From a virus: DNA of 64,000 nucleotides. Made by a program: the position numbers and the translations under genes. Position 1 is the first letter of the stretch, and each line of letters begins with the position of its first letter. The notes under the pieces were generated by a model that was given only the letters and a program-made list of their open reading frames with translations, was not told the origin of the DNA and searched no databases. Of the stretch, positions 27,333 to 36,066 are shown piece by piece. The stretch spans positions 62,001-126,000 of IMG/VR virus record IMGVR_UViG_3300003873_000002; one strand, written 5' to 3'.

Positions 27333-27821
27333 TTATACTATTTTAGTTAGTTGTATTTCTGTATAATTATCGTTTGTTACTTTAAAAATAATATTATTGT
27401 TATTGGTTGTTATTTGTGGATATTTGCCACTAATAACACTTTGTCCCTTAAAATTTCCATCAGTTACAGTTACACTAGTAGGTGTATTTATGCCATCAGA
27501 AACTGTTATACTATTTCCACTAAAAATAATTTTATTATCATATAAATCCACTACACCATTAAAATTGCATAACGAATCTACTACTATACTGTTTGTTATT
27601 TCATTGCCGCTCGCATCACTGTTTTTAAATATTAACGTACTGAGATTAGATTTAACACCAATTTCAACATTTTTGCTGTTAATTGTCTTTGAAACAACAG
27701 AATCACCAACCCATTTATATGATGCGAATATTACTACACCATTAAGTTTAACTTTGCATACATAATTATTATTGAATTTAACTAGCTTTAAATCTGTTTT
27801 ATTACCATTAAATGATATCAC
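27333..27821 (-). CDS. Hypothetical fibre-associated beta-rich protein
   Basis: The 162-residue protein starts at a GTG that overlaps the stop of the FYEG-family fibre at 27818-28969 (GTGA), so it is translated with it. It is almost entirely predicted beta strand with Asn/Ser/Thr-rich loops (KVKLNGVVIFASYKWVG, then NITVSDG-like and NDNYTEIQLTKIV segments). No coiled coil, signal or catalytic motif is visible. It could be the detachable tip or a capping protein of that fibre. The function is inferred from coupling only. Confidence 0.65.
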   Translation of the reverse strand: MISFNGNKTDLKLVKFNNNYVCKVKLNGVVIFASYKWVGDSVVSKTINSKNVEIGVKSNLSTLIFKNSDASGNEITNSIVVDSLCNFNGVVDLYDNKIIFSGNSITVSDGINTPTSVTVTDGNFKGQSVISGKYPQITTNNNNIIFKVTNDNYTEIQLTKIV

Positions 27822-28969
27822 GCATCTGTCCCGTCGTTTGTAATGCTGAGTGTTCCAGTGGTGGCATCATATGATATTTTAATTAGGCCAGCCTTTTTAT
27901 TCGTAGCATTACCCAAATTACTCTTTTTTACATACAATAAGTCTGAATCTATTTTACTATAATAATTATACAAATCACTCGATGACACAAACATACCATT
28001 TAATTTTTGCTCTTCCAAAAAAATCTGGTTATTTACAAATGCCTGTGTTGCCATTTTACTAAAATCATATTGGCTTATATTGATTTCAATATCATGAATC
28101 CTATTCACATTACTAGCAGTATCAGTTGTTAATTGTGAAATATTTGATTCGTTAGTATCAAGTCTATTTGTATGGTCTGAGATATCGTTTTTGATATTAG
28201 AAATATCATCAGTGTTTGTTTTTATTTTTGTATTTAGTGACTCGTTTGACGTATTGATAGACGAATTCAATTCATTATTTATATCATTGATTTTTGAGGG
28301 TGCATCATAGTCCTCAATCGTTTTGATTCTAGTATTTAAACTAGGAATTTTGTCTGTTTCTATTTTAAGTTTATTTATGTTCGTTGCATTATTATTAATG
28401 TTATTCTTAATGGTGTTAATATCATTTTCGATTCCTGGTACTTTGTTTATTTTAGCTAAAGAATCATTATTAAAATCCGATTGCAAAGCAGTAATTTCAT
28501 TGTTTATGTTATTTAGTGAATCATTAACAGTTTTCTTGAAATCTGTATATTTGATTTTTAAATCAACAAGATTATCATTTATTTCGCCTACTATTTTTGT
28601 AGATGCACCTGTTACACTATCTCTAACACTATTTGCAACATTATCACTAATATGTGTTACAGTATCTGTAAAAACTGCATTGATTGGTACGGCTGTTTTA
28701 ACTTTATTTTTAAAAAGGTTATTGAATTTTGTATCTAATGCATTGATTTCATTATTAATTGTTTTAAGGTCTTCTGCAGATTTTGCGTCAGTGTAGTCTT
28801 TTTGCAACTTTTTAATTTCTAAAACGAATGCATTATATTCATCATAAAATGCATCAATATTTTCTTTGAGTTGGTCAGATGCTAGATTAAGATTATATCC
28901 AGTCAAATCAGAGAATTTCTTACTGTCAAGACCTTCATAAAATTGGAAAATTGTTTGATTTGGTAGCAT
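27818..28969 (-). CDS. Tail fibre of the FYEG anchor family, mostly coiled coil
   Basis: The 383-residue protein begins with TIFQFYEGLDSKKFSDLTG, then NLNLASDQLKENID, the shared anchor. It contains the phage-fibre element TAVPINAVFTDTVTHI (about 95) also present in repeated form in the fibre at 30253-32025. Most of residues 110-310 are coiled coil. The C-terminal ~70 residues form a small domain ending in ISYDATTGTLSITNDGTDA, a beta hairpin found at many fibre ends. Its stop overlaps the GTG of the next gene. A large tip is missing, so the partner protein may provide it. Confidence 0.8.
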   Translation of the reverse strand: MLPNQTIFQFYEGLDSKKFSDLTGYNLNLASDQLKENIDAFYDEYNAFVLEIKKLQKDYTDAKSAEDLKTINNEINALDTKFNNLFKNKVKTAVPINAVFTDTVTHISDNVANSVRDSVTGASTKIVGEINDNLVDLKIKYTDFKKTVNDSLNNINNEITALQSDFNNDSLAKINKVPGIENDINTIKNNINNNATNINKLKIETDKIPSLNTRIKTIEDYDAPSKINDINNELNSSINTSNESLNTKIKTNTDDISNIKNDISDHTNRLDTNESNISQLTTDTASNVNRIHDIEINISQYDFSKMATQAFVNNQIFLEEQKLNGMFVSSSDLYNYYSKIDSDLLYVKKSNLGNATNKKAGLIKISYDATTGTLSITNDGTDA

Positions 28970-29006
28970 GCGACCCTCTTATTTTATTATTAAGTGTTAA
29001 AAATTA

Positions 29007-29696
29007 TTAAAGCAATTCAGCTGTGGGTTTTTTAATATTTTTATATGTATTTTGAATTTCATCAATACGAGATAACTTACCATCAGACGAAATATTTCTT
29101 TCAATAGAGTACATACCTTCAGAAATATTTCCAGCATATTGTAAGCTTAATCCAAGGATTTCTTCCTGTGTTTTTGATGGTAATTGTGTAATTGCTTCAA
29201 GATTGCCTGATGTAATTTTGCCAGTAGAAACTAAATCAATAGATGCTTGTTTACCCAATCGATTAACCCAATATCTTTCTATTGCTTCATCACTACAAAA
29301 AGTATCTTCAATATCTGGATTGTTTTCTTTGATGTCATTGATAATACGACCAAAATTATTAATTTCCGCTTTTAGACGTCTATTTTTGGTTCGCATAGCG
29401 TCAATGATACTGTGGATTTCTTCGACGTCCATTTCTATTAACTGTTTTTTGAGAACATCCATTTCATTATCTCTTTCGCGCTCAGCAATTTTTAATTCAA
29501 TTATCTTTTTTTTAATTTTGTGTTCGTTATCATTGTAGTGTTCTAATCTAGTGTCATATTCCATTAAAGCTTGTTTAAAACGATATTCTTCAGTTTGTTG
29601 AGATCCAACAACAAACCATTTATCTGTAAATGCTGAATTGCTTGCAGCAGTTTCTAGTAATTGGTCAGTTGAATTTGATAAATTTAATTTTAACAT
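29007..29696 (-). CDS. Hypothetical coiled-coil virion-block protein
   Basis: This 229-residue protein has a central charged coiled coil (about 60-130: LKIAERERDNEMDVLKKQL and neighbours), different from the Asn-rich fibre stalks. The N-terminus (DQLLETAASNSAFTDKWFVVG) and the C-terminal half (ASIDLVSTGKITSGNLEAI) are helical and globular. It has no anchor motif of the fibre families. It may be a structural or scaffolding protein of the tail; I do not recognise the family. A 10-bp repeat array lies directly upstream of the start. Confidence 0.65.
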   Translation of the reverse strand: MLKLNLSNSTDQLLETAASNSAFTDKWFVVGSQQTEEYRFKQALMEYDTRLEHYNDNEHKIKKKIIELKIAERERDNEMDVLKKQLIEMDVEEIHSIIDAMRTKNRRLKAEINNFGRIINDIKENNPDIEDTFCSDEAIERYWVNRLGKQASIDLVSTGKITSGNLEAITQLPSKTQEEILGLSLQYAGNISEGMYSIERNISSDGKLSRIDEIQNTYKNIKKPTAELL

Positions 29697-29710
29697 TTTG
29701 GTATTGCTCT

Positions 29711-29760
29711 CTTTCTTATTATCTTATTTGTTCTTATCTGTTCTTATCTATTCTTATTTA
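29711..29760. repeat. 10-bp tandem repeats at a gene junction
   Basis: Four to five units of the type TTCTTATCTG (29721-29760, degenerating to 29711) fill the space between the 229-residue gene and the gene ending at 29763. Confidence 0.85.
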
Positions 29761-29762
29761 TT

Positions 29763-30251
29763 TTATTTCGGCTTTTTAAAAACTGGTAATTTTTCTTTAT
29801 ATTTATTTATATCCAAATCTTTAAGTTTATCGTTTTTGATTAGTTCTATCTGTTTTTCTGTATATGTCCATACATCTGCTTTCCATTTACCGAGTGCTTC
29901 CGCAATTTTTCTAAATTTATTCGGATAGCCCACATAATCACCTATAGATCTAAAATTATATTTAACACTTATAACATCATAAATATACTGTTCTGTGATT
30001 GTGTTTAATGTGTTTATTGTGTTTATTGTGTTTATTGTGTTTAATGTGTTTAATGTATCTGTTTTATCATTGTGGATTTTTGACACGATAACTAATTCGT
30101 TATTTTTTATCGTGATTTCTTTATCATCACTTATATTAACCGCATTAATAAATGTTTCACGATCAACATTTATTAAATCTGATGGCAGATTTTTGTATTT
30201 AGTTAATTTATTTTTTGGGTAAAACAGTTTTTTTGATGGTGAATATTTCAT
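29763..30251 (-). CDS. Putative fibre-assembly protein with an internal NTI repeat
   Basis: I choose the ATG at 30251 (about 162 residues), one base after the stop of the upstream fibre; a longer frame to 30287 would start inside it. The C-terminal half has IGDYVGYPNKFRKIAEALGKW followed by KADVWTYTEKQIELI. The combination of a Tyr-rich turn and W-K/R-x-D-x-W resembles the C-terminal domain of phage fibre chaperones. The middle holds a (NTI/NTL) repeat from a 9-bp DNA array. The partner is probably the 590-residue fibre. Confidence 0.6.
   Translation of the reverse strand: MKYSPSKKLFYPKNKLTKYKNLPSDLINVDRETFINAVNISDDKEITIKNNELVIVSKIHNDKTDTLNTLNTINTINTINTLNTITEQYIYDVISVKYNFRSIGDYVGYPNKFRKIAEALGKWKADVWTYTEKQIELIKNDKLKDLDINKYKEKLPVFKKPK
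30000..30057. repeat. Intragenic 9-bp tandem repeats
   Basis: About six units of the type TGTTTATTG encode the repeated Asn-Thr-Ile/Leu tract of the fibre-assembly protein. The unit is a multiple of three, unlike the intergenic arrays, and so preserves the reading frame. Confidence 0.85.
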
Positions 30252-30252
30252 A

Positions 30253-32025
30253 TTAGTAACCCACTGCACTCCATGTAATTGTTGCATCTAATAAATTTGA
30301 TTTAACAGTAAACCCTTCGCCAGTTTTTTCTATTAAAAAAATACTACCTGTTAGGTGTTCACCCATCACAGTTAGTGTAATATTTTTACAACTGTGTGGG
30401 AAAACGATTGGGTAATTGATTATTTTTGTTGCACCACTTTGTATATTAAATGTGCCCCATTGATATATAGTATCAACTACTTCAAAATATCCATTTAATG
30501 CGTTATATGTCGTTATAAGACCATTAATATCATCAGTATTTTTAAGTACCTTTTCGTTTACTACACGAAGTATATTAGCAGATGCAGCAGACGTAGTTGA
30601 TGTTGAATCAACTACATCAATTACTTTAGTGTGTTTAAGTGCTTCTACCATTGCATCATCAGCAGATTTTTGTGCATTATCTGTAAGATTTTTTAAATCG
30701 TGTGCGCCTTTAAGTGAAAATGCTGTTCCCGAATCATTTCTATCCAATGCATCACTAATTGGTAAATGTGTATCAGTAAAAACTGCGTTCTTGGGTACAT
30801 CAGTAAGAACTCTACTATTATCGACTTTAGAATTAAGCATTGATTGTAAGTTATCAATATTACCAATTAGATGGCGGTGGCTGTTATCTTTAACAGAAAT
30901 ATAACCTTTGTTATCGATATCCACATCCAACCCAGATTTTACACCGCCTATGTAATCTGTAGTTGCTACAGGTAAAGTATAAATAGTATCAGTAAACTTC
31001 GCATTTAACGGTACATCAGTAAGAACTCTACTGTTATCGACTTTAGATGCTAAAGCATCTGATAGTGATTCAATTTTATTAAGTGGTATTTTTTTAGCTA
31101 GCTGAATACCACCATCTGCATCTATATTAAATTGCGAACTATTTTTAACACCACCCAAAATATTTCCCGCAACTGGTAATGTATAAACAGTATCAGTAAA
31201 TACAGCATCGACGGGGACATCGGTGTAAACAGTGCATCCATTTACGGTTGAAGAATTTAAACCACTATCATTTGTATCGACAGTCTTGAGTTTAAATAAA
31301 ATATCAGACGCATTATAATCTAATACATTAACTTTTTTATTTAGTGCATCACTAAGTCCGTCTATTGTATTAAATGTATGTCTATGACTATCATTATCAA
31401 TTGTAGTGGTGCCATCTAATGCAACACTTAATCCATTTCCAGTTTTAACTCCACCTAATTTATCACTTGCTGGTGGGAGCACATAAATGGTATCAGTAAA
31501 GACTGCATTGATGGGTACATCAGTAAGAACCCTGTTATTATTGACTTTATTATCTAACGCATTTTGTAAACCAGCTATTGATGATATAGTTAGTGAGTTT
31601 AACATTTCACGGTTCATTTTGATAAAATCAACAATTTCTTGAAGATCATTTAAATTAATATCATTTGAACCAATTAAAAGTTCAATTACATGAATTCTGT
31701 TTTTTAAATTATCGTAAAATGATACCAAATTATTTTCAATAATGTTCTGATATGAATTACTTAAAGAACTTATTGTTTCGTTTAAAAGCTTAATTTCATT
31801 ATTTATAATTTCTATGGACTTGGAATTCGATGCTGTTAAATCGCGCTCACTACTAATTAAACTAATTCGCTGCGACACACTATCAACAATATTGCATAAT
31901 TTGTTAATTGAATCTCGCAATAATATATCGTTGTCAATTACAGTAGCTGATAATTTATTAAGTTCATCTCCTATAACTGGGTGATATTTATCTAGATATG
32001 TTTTAGAAACGCTTGAAAGATTCAT
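30253..32025 (-). CDS. Tail fibre with repeated 'TDVPxNAxFTDT' units
   Basis: Residues ~1-150 of this 590-residue protein are a coiled coil including DLQEIVDFIKMNREMLNSL, related to the stalk of the fibre at 15462-17180. Residues ~165-430 contain five units with the motif VLTDVPxNAxFTDTxYxLP, followed by (L)GGVK(S/N/T) segments. These repeats are widespread in phage fibres and build slender beta-helical shafts. The C-terminal ~100 residues carry WGTFNIQSGATKIINYPIVFP and a final beta hairpin that could bind receptor. Its ATG overlaps the upstream stop (ATGA) of the 150-residue FYEG protein, so the anchor may be supplied in trans by that small protein. Confidence 0.85.
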   Translation of the reverse strand: MNLSSVSKTYLDKYHPVIGDELNKLSATVIDNDILLRDSINKLCNIVDSVSQRISLISSERDLTASNSKSIEIINNEIKLLNETISSLSNSYQNIIENNLVSFYDNLKNRIHVIELLIGSNDINLNDLQEIVDFIKMNREMLNSLTISSIAGLQNALDNKVNNNRVLTDVPINAVFTDTIYVLPPASDKLGGVKTGNGLSVALDGTTTIDNDSHRHTFNTIDGLSDALNKKVNVLDYNASDILFKLKTVDTNDSGLNSSTVNGCTVYTDVPVDAVFTDTVYTLPVAGNILGGVKNSSQFNIDADGGIQLAKKIPLNKIESLSDALASKVDNSRVLTDVPLNAKFTDTIYTLPVATTDYIGGVKSGLDVDIDNKGYISVKDNSHRHLIGNIDNLQSMLNSKVDNSRVLTDVPKNAVFTDTHLPISDALDRNDSGTAFSLKGAHDLKNLTDNAQKSADDAMVEALKHTKVIDVVDSTSTTSAASANILRVVNEKVLKNTDDINGLITTYNALNGYFEVVDTIYQWGTFNIQSGATKIINYPIVFPHSCKNITLTVMGEHLTGSIFLIEKTGEGFTVKSNLLDATITWSAVGY

Positions 32026-32474
32026 AATTTCTTCTCTATATTTGCAATTTTAGTATTGACTTCATCTATTTTGCTTATATTATCTTTAATTAATATATCC
32101 ATATTAATATATTTTTTATTCAAATCATCCACTAAAACATTTATTGCACTGACTTTAATATTGATATCATCAATCTGTGCATTATCTTTACTGACTATGC
32201 TGGATACCTTTGTATCGACATAGTTTCTTAATGTCACATCAGTATTTTCTGATATTTCTTTTGCAATTGAGATGCGCTTATTTAAATCTTCATCACGTGT
32301 AATTGAATTATTTTCGTGTGTATATATTAAATCATAAACAGCTGCGTTCAATGCAACGATATTTTCTTGTAACTGTCTAGATGCAGTATTTAGCGTAGAT
32401 CCAGTGAGTGGGGTAAATTTTTCAACTTCATCACCCTCATAGAATTCAAATATTTGTTGATATGGTAGATTCAT
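32022..32474 (-). CDS. Short FYEG-anchor protein, anchor plus coiled coil
   Basis: The 150-residue protein contains the shared anchor (QIFEFYEGDEVEKFTPLTG, then LNTASRQLQENIVALN) and then only coiled coil to the end. There is no tip domain. Its stop overlaps the ATG of the 590-residue fibre, which lacks an FYEG anchor. The arrangement suggests a split fibre in which this protein is the base and the downstream product the shaft and tip. An alternative is that one ancestral fibre gene was divided by a stop codon. Confidence 0.75.
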   Translation of the reverse strand: MNLPYQQIFEFYEGDEVEKFTPLTGSTLNTASRQLQENIVALNAAVYDLIYTHENNSITRDEDLNKRISIAKEISENTDVTLRNYVDTKVSSIVSKDNAQIDDINIKVSAINVLVDDLNKKYINMDILIKDNISKIDEVNTKIANIEKKL

Positions 32475-32509
32475 TTATTAATTCCTTTGTAGATATTTAA
32501 TCCATAATC

Positions 32510-34600
32510 TTAAGGGGCTGATTGTATTGCTTTTTGCTTTGGTACAAGCACTGATGATGTATTGTTTAAGAATAAGTCATTCCTGCCGTTGAAACCCCAA
32601 ACCCACACTTTGTGCTCACTATCTAATGCTACTACAAATTTTCCATGATCAGCACCAGAACATTTTAAATCAATGATATTTACATCATCTGATAAATGGA
32701 CTCTTGTAAATCTATTTACGGGTTTATTTGACCCTATCCCGAGTAACCCAAAATCATTAAACCCACATGAATACAAATTATTGTTTTCATCCTTAATAAA
32801 CATAGCATTTCTATAGGATTCTGTATAAGAATCATAACCATTCATAAATAATTTAGTAATCTTTTTATTCGTATTAACTAATGTTGGTTCATAAACATTA
32901 TGAGGTAAATTTAACCCTAATTGATAAGATTTATTATAACCCCATGCATATAAATCACCATCAACACCTAGAACAAAAATAGACGCAGGTCCACCACCAA
33001 ATACTGAAATTTCTTTAGCTTCTTTTGGTAGAACAGATTGAATTAAAAATGGCTTAACTATATCAATATCTTGTGTGTGGATATCAATTATATTGTTATT
33101 TTTATCATAGATGTAACCGCTTCCGATTTGTCCCCAGTTATTATTTCCGCATGTTAGATACATTGCGTCTTTATTTTTTAATTTTCTATAACAGAGTAAA
33201 AATGATTGTGAATTATAGTCATAAACAGTATTATCGAAATCAGTTGGGTCATCTTTATATTCATATGATCCATCAAGATAACCATTTGAACTATAACCGT
33301 TTACACCATAGAACTCAATTTCCTCATCATTATTTACATGCCCACCCCAAGCTGCAGTAACCAATTCAAATTGATATCGATCAATTTTATCACCTGTACC
33401 TAAATTCCCATTGTGATTATAACCAGCAGCATAAATTTGACCACCTTTTAAAAGCACTATTGTACTTGCATATCTATTTCCAATTGGCCAAATTTTTTCT
33501 ATTGTATTTTCAACGAAGAATGATACAACAGTAAAGACATTAACATGTCTTGTGCCAACTTCTAGAATATCACCAATTCCCATATTACCATATTCATTGA
33601 ATCCACTTGCGTACGCAAGACCATCTTTTTTAATAATCCACGTTGAACTATAATTAATATGTATCCCTGGTGAAATTGGTCTATAGAATGTAACAACATC
33701 AGTTTCAACAAGTTCGGGCACCATAATGGGGTCGTTATGTCCTGCACCACAAGCACCTGTTTTATTATGACCCCATGCCCAAAGATTTCCTGAATCAAAT
33801 AATACAAAACTTTCAGCACCCGACATATCAGATTTTACGTATTTTCCTGTTTCGCCAGGGAACGCTAATCGAAATGAGTTCTGCGCATCATATGTTCCAT
33901 CACCCTTAGGATTATTCTTGACTGTACCACCAAAAACCCACATTTCATCAAGAACTGTTCTAACCATAGAATTACTAAATGACGATCTACTACAAATTTC
34001 AACAGTATCAATACATGATTTAGTTGTTGGTTTTGGTGCAGTTTTCATATCAATGTATTTTTTTGCATTTAGGTATGTTGCTTTATCACCATTATTGGCG
34101 TAGATTTCACATTGATTTATTACATCCATGTCAGAATCTTTTGCAAATTTTTCGGCTGCAGCCAATGTTTCTGTGTCACCTCCATCTGCATATGCTCTGT
34201 CGCTGTTTGATTTATCGTTTAATTTTTTATCTACAATAACGTTATAATCATTTATAGTTTTTTTCTCTGATTCACTGATAAATTTGCGAATTACTTCATT
34301 GAATTGGTTTATTTCAGTTGTGTAGTAATTTTTGAGTTCGTTTTTTACATTTAAAACAGAGTTATCAGTATAAATTGTTGATTGCTCATAAATATAACCT
34401 TCGGGATTTCCACCGGTAAGTATAATTTGCATAACTCTATAAAGTTCTTTTATATTAAGTTGCAATTCGAGTGGTGCAAGATTTAGATTTCTACCAGATA
34501 ATTGGTCATATTTGTTTTTATCATTACCTTCATAGAATGTAAAAATATTTTCAACAGGCAGTTTTAAAATAGTTTCTTGTGTAATAGTGGATTTTGGCAT
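32510..34600 (-). CDS. FYEG-anchor fibre with RCC1-like beta-propeller tip
   Basis: The 696-residue protein starts with NIFTFYEGNDKNKYDQLSG, then NLNLAPLELQLNI, the shared anchor. A helical stalk follows to about residue 190. Residues ~200-690 contain at least six RCC1/BLIP-II-type blades: LWAWGHNKTGACGAG, YASGFNEYGNMGIGD, YAAGYNHNGNLGTGD, TCGNNNWGQIGSG, YAWGYNKSYQLGLN, YSCGFNDFGLLGIG and VWVWGFNGRNDL. RCC1 repeats form a seven-bladed propeller, here most likely a receptor-binding head. It is the first gene transcribed leftward from the divergence zone, with AAGGAAA upstream of the ATG. Confidence 0.85.
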   Translation of the reverse strand: MPKSTITQETILKLPVENIFTFYEGNDKNKYDQLSGRNLNLAPLELQLNIKELYRVMQIILTGGNPEGYIYEQSTIYTDNSVLNVKNELKNYYTTEINQFNEVIRKFISESEKKTINDYNVIVDKKLNDKSNSDRAYADGGDTETLAAAEKFAKDSDMDVINQCEIYANNGDKATYLNAKKYIDMKTAPKPTTKSCIDTVEICSRSSFSNSMVRTVLDEMWVFGGTVKNNPKGDGTYDAQNSFRLAFPGETGKYVKSDMSGAESFVLFDSGNLWAWGHNKTGACGAGHNDPIMVPELVETDVVTFYRPISPGIHINYSSTWIIKKDGLAYASGFNEYGNMGIGDILEVGTRHVNVFTVVSFFVENTIEKIWPIGNRYASTIVLLKGGQIYAAGYNHNGNLGTGDKIDRYQFELVTAAWGGHVNNDEEIEFYGVNGYSSNGYLDGSYEYKDDPTDFDNTVYDYNSQSFLLCYRKLKNKDAMYLTCGNNNWGQIGSGYIYDKNNNIIDIHTQDIDIVKPFLIQSVLPKEAKEISVFGGGPASIFVLGVDGDLYAWGYNKSYQLGLNLPHNVYEPTLVNTNKKITKLFMNGYDSYTESYRNAMFIKDENNNLYSCGFNDFGLLGIGSNKPVNRFTRVHLSDDVNIIDLKCSGADHGKFVVALDSEHKVWVWGFNGRNDLFLNNTSSVLVPKQKAIQSAP

Positions 34601-35330
34601 TTCTTTTTCCTTTGTACTTAACGATTATTTAATCCAAACATCTTTCTATTATTTTGAAAACTGTACAGATTACATCAATTCCTTTAATTTAAATCAATTT
34701 CAATTGAATCAATTGTTTCAATTAATTCATTTTTAATAAAATAAATTAGCATATTTTTACAGCAGTATTTAATATTTGTATATCATATGGTTATCTGGTT
34801 ATCTAAATATTTGTATTATTTGTATTTGTGTTGTCTAAATACCAAAATATATGAATAATGTATTCTGACTCAATAAAAATTATAAAATCATAAATTCTAC
34901 ATATTGTTCCAAAATGGAACTCAATTTTCCCTAAAACAGAAATCACCTTTTTTTCGAGGAATCAGCTGTAACTTGTTGATTCTTTATTTTAAGAATCAGC
35001 TGTAACTTGTTGATTTTACATATATACCTTCCCATTTAGAATGTATTTGTTTTTCTTTTAAAATCAACAAGTTACCTCGTTTTTCCCACATGTTTTCTTC
35101 GAAAATCTGAAAACAAATTTTGTTTAAAATCAACAAGTTAACATGAAAATTTTCAAGTGCGCAAAAAACGCATCGATTTTGCCATGTTTTTAGAGCACCA
35201 TAAAAAAAGCGCATTTTTTAACTTGTTGATTTTAAATGAAAAACATCAAATTTGTACACTATGTAAAATTAGAAACACTTTTCTATATAAAATATATATT
35301 ACTAAGTAACATATATGTTTCAGATGTAAT

Positions 35331-35385
35331 GGCAAACCGGCCCGGATTTGGGACTGCCTGCCTGGATGGGTGGGTGTGGTGTAAT
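35331..35385 (+). other. GC-rich patch with G-quadruplex-like G-runs
   Basis: In the middle of very AT-rich non-coding DNA this stretch is mostly G and C. Four G-runs, GG (35364), GGG (35368), GGG (35372) and GG (35378), are separated by loops of two, one and three bases, a two-layer quadruplex pattern. Confidence 0.6.
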
Positions 35386-35420
35386 GAGTGAAGTGTATTT
35401 GAGATAGTTGAATACAATTT

Positions 35421-35632
35421 CCAAAAACTTTTTTTACGTGTACAGATTTGACCTTTTCTGTTTAAATTCAACAAGTTATTGGATTCTCTAGATATCACAA
35501 TTTTTAACCTTTTGTTGTACAGATTTAGTGTTTTTTGTTTAAATTCAACGAGTTAATGATTTCATGGTTCCAAAAACTTTTTTCTACGTGTACAGATTTG
35601 ACCTTTTCTGTTTAAATTCAACGAGTTATTGC
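35421..35632. repeat. 62-bp imperfect direct repeat enclosing motif copies
   Basis: The segment 35421-35482 recurs at 35570-35632 with only a few differences, and a half-length relative lies at 35514-35557. Each copy ends in one of the TTTAAATTCAAC(A/G)AGTTA motifs. Confidence 0.85.
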
Positions 35633-35991
35633 ATCTTTTGTTGTGGTTTATTTTTTTTCCCATGAGTTTGGATTTTGGATATTTTCTATTTAAAGTCAAT
35701 AAGTTATTGGTTTTTAGTGCATTTTATGTGACATTCATGAGCATTGAATTAATCTGACTAAATTGAACTGAACCAATATTACATAACACATACAGATATG
35801 TTTAGATAGTTTAAATATAGTTTAAACTTCATATAACGCGCTGTATGAGACGATCTCTTTAAAAATGACATATGATATGACAATAAAAAAATAATCACAT
35901 ACTGAGCTTTATTTTAAAAATGATTTATTTTATAATTTATAAAATTTTGTTTTAATTTGTTTAAATTAAGATATAGACTTCAAAAGTATTA

Positions 35992-36014
35992 AATAACATT
36001 GATTAACATTGATT
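35992..36014. repeat. Two copies of an 11-bp repeat before the lysin gene
   Basis: ACATTGATTA occurs twice at an 11-bp interval, in the leader of the plus-strand operon that begins at 36067. Confidence 0.6.
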
Positions 36015-36066
36015 AATACATCAGATCAATTATGTAAAATAAAATAAAGGAAAATAAGGAATTTAA

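Larger units (their letters stand above)
34959..35710. repeat. Nine dispersed copies of a 12-18 bp motif (iteron-like)
   Basis: The core is AACTTGTTGATT or its complement AATCAACAAGTT. Copies on one orientation lie near 34970-34981, 35004-35017 and 35218-35236. Copies in the other lie near 35057-35074, 35123-35141, 35461-35480, 35538-35557, 35611-35630 and 35689-35710. Later copies vary to TTCAACGAGTTA and GTCAATAAGTTA. The first two copies share 23 identical bases at a 34-bp interval (34959-34981 and 34993-35015). Confidence 0.9.
34601..36066. other. 1.47-kb non-coding divergence zone between the two gene blocks
   Basis: No convincing gene lies here. Transcription runs away from it on both sides. 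It holds nine copies of a short motif (34959-35710), a 62-bp imperfect duplication, a GC-rich patch with four close G-runs (35331-35385), and an imperfect palindrome near 35290-35315. Base composition shifts sharply within it. These are properties of a replication origin or a regulatory hub. No clear sigma-70 or late promoter could be assigned to the flanking genes. Confidence 0.7.

Noticed and set aside
34996-35498. Two minus-strand reading frames of 71-72 codons in the divergence zone
   Set aside because: They run through the repeated motifs and the GC-rich patch, have Cys/Trp/His-rich unlikely composition and lack ribosome-binding sites.
34959-35710. CRISPR array
   Set aside because: The repeated motif occurs in both orientations with irregular spacing (34 to over 200 bp) and variable ends. 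There are no uniform spacers and no cas-like genes.
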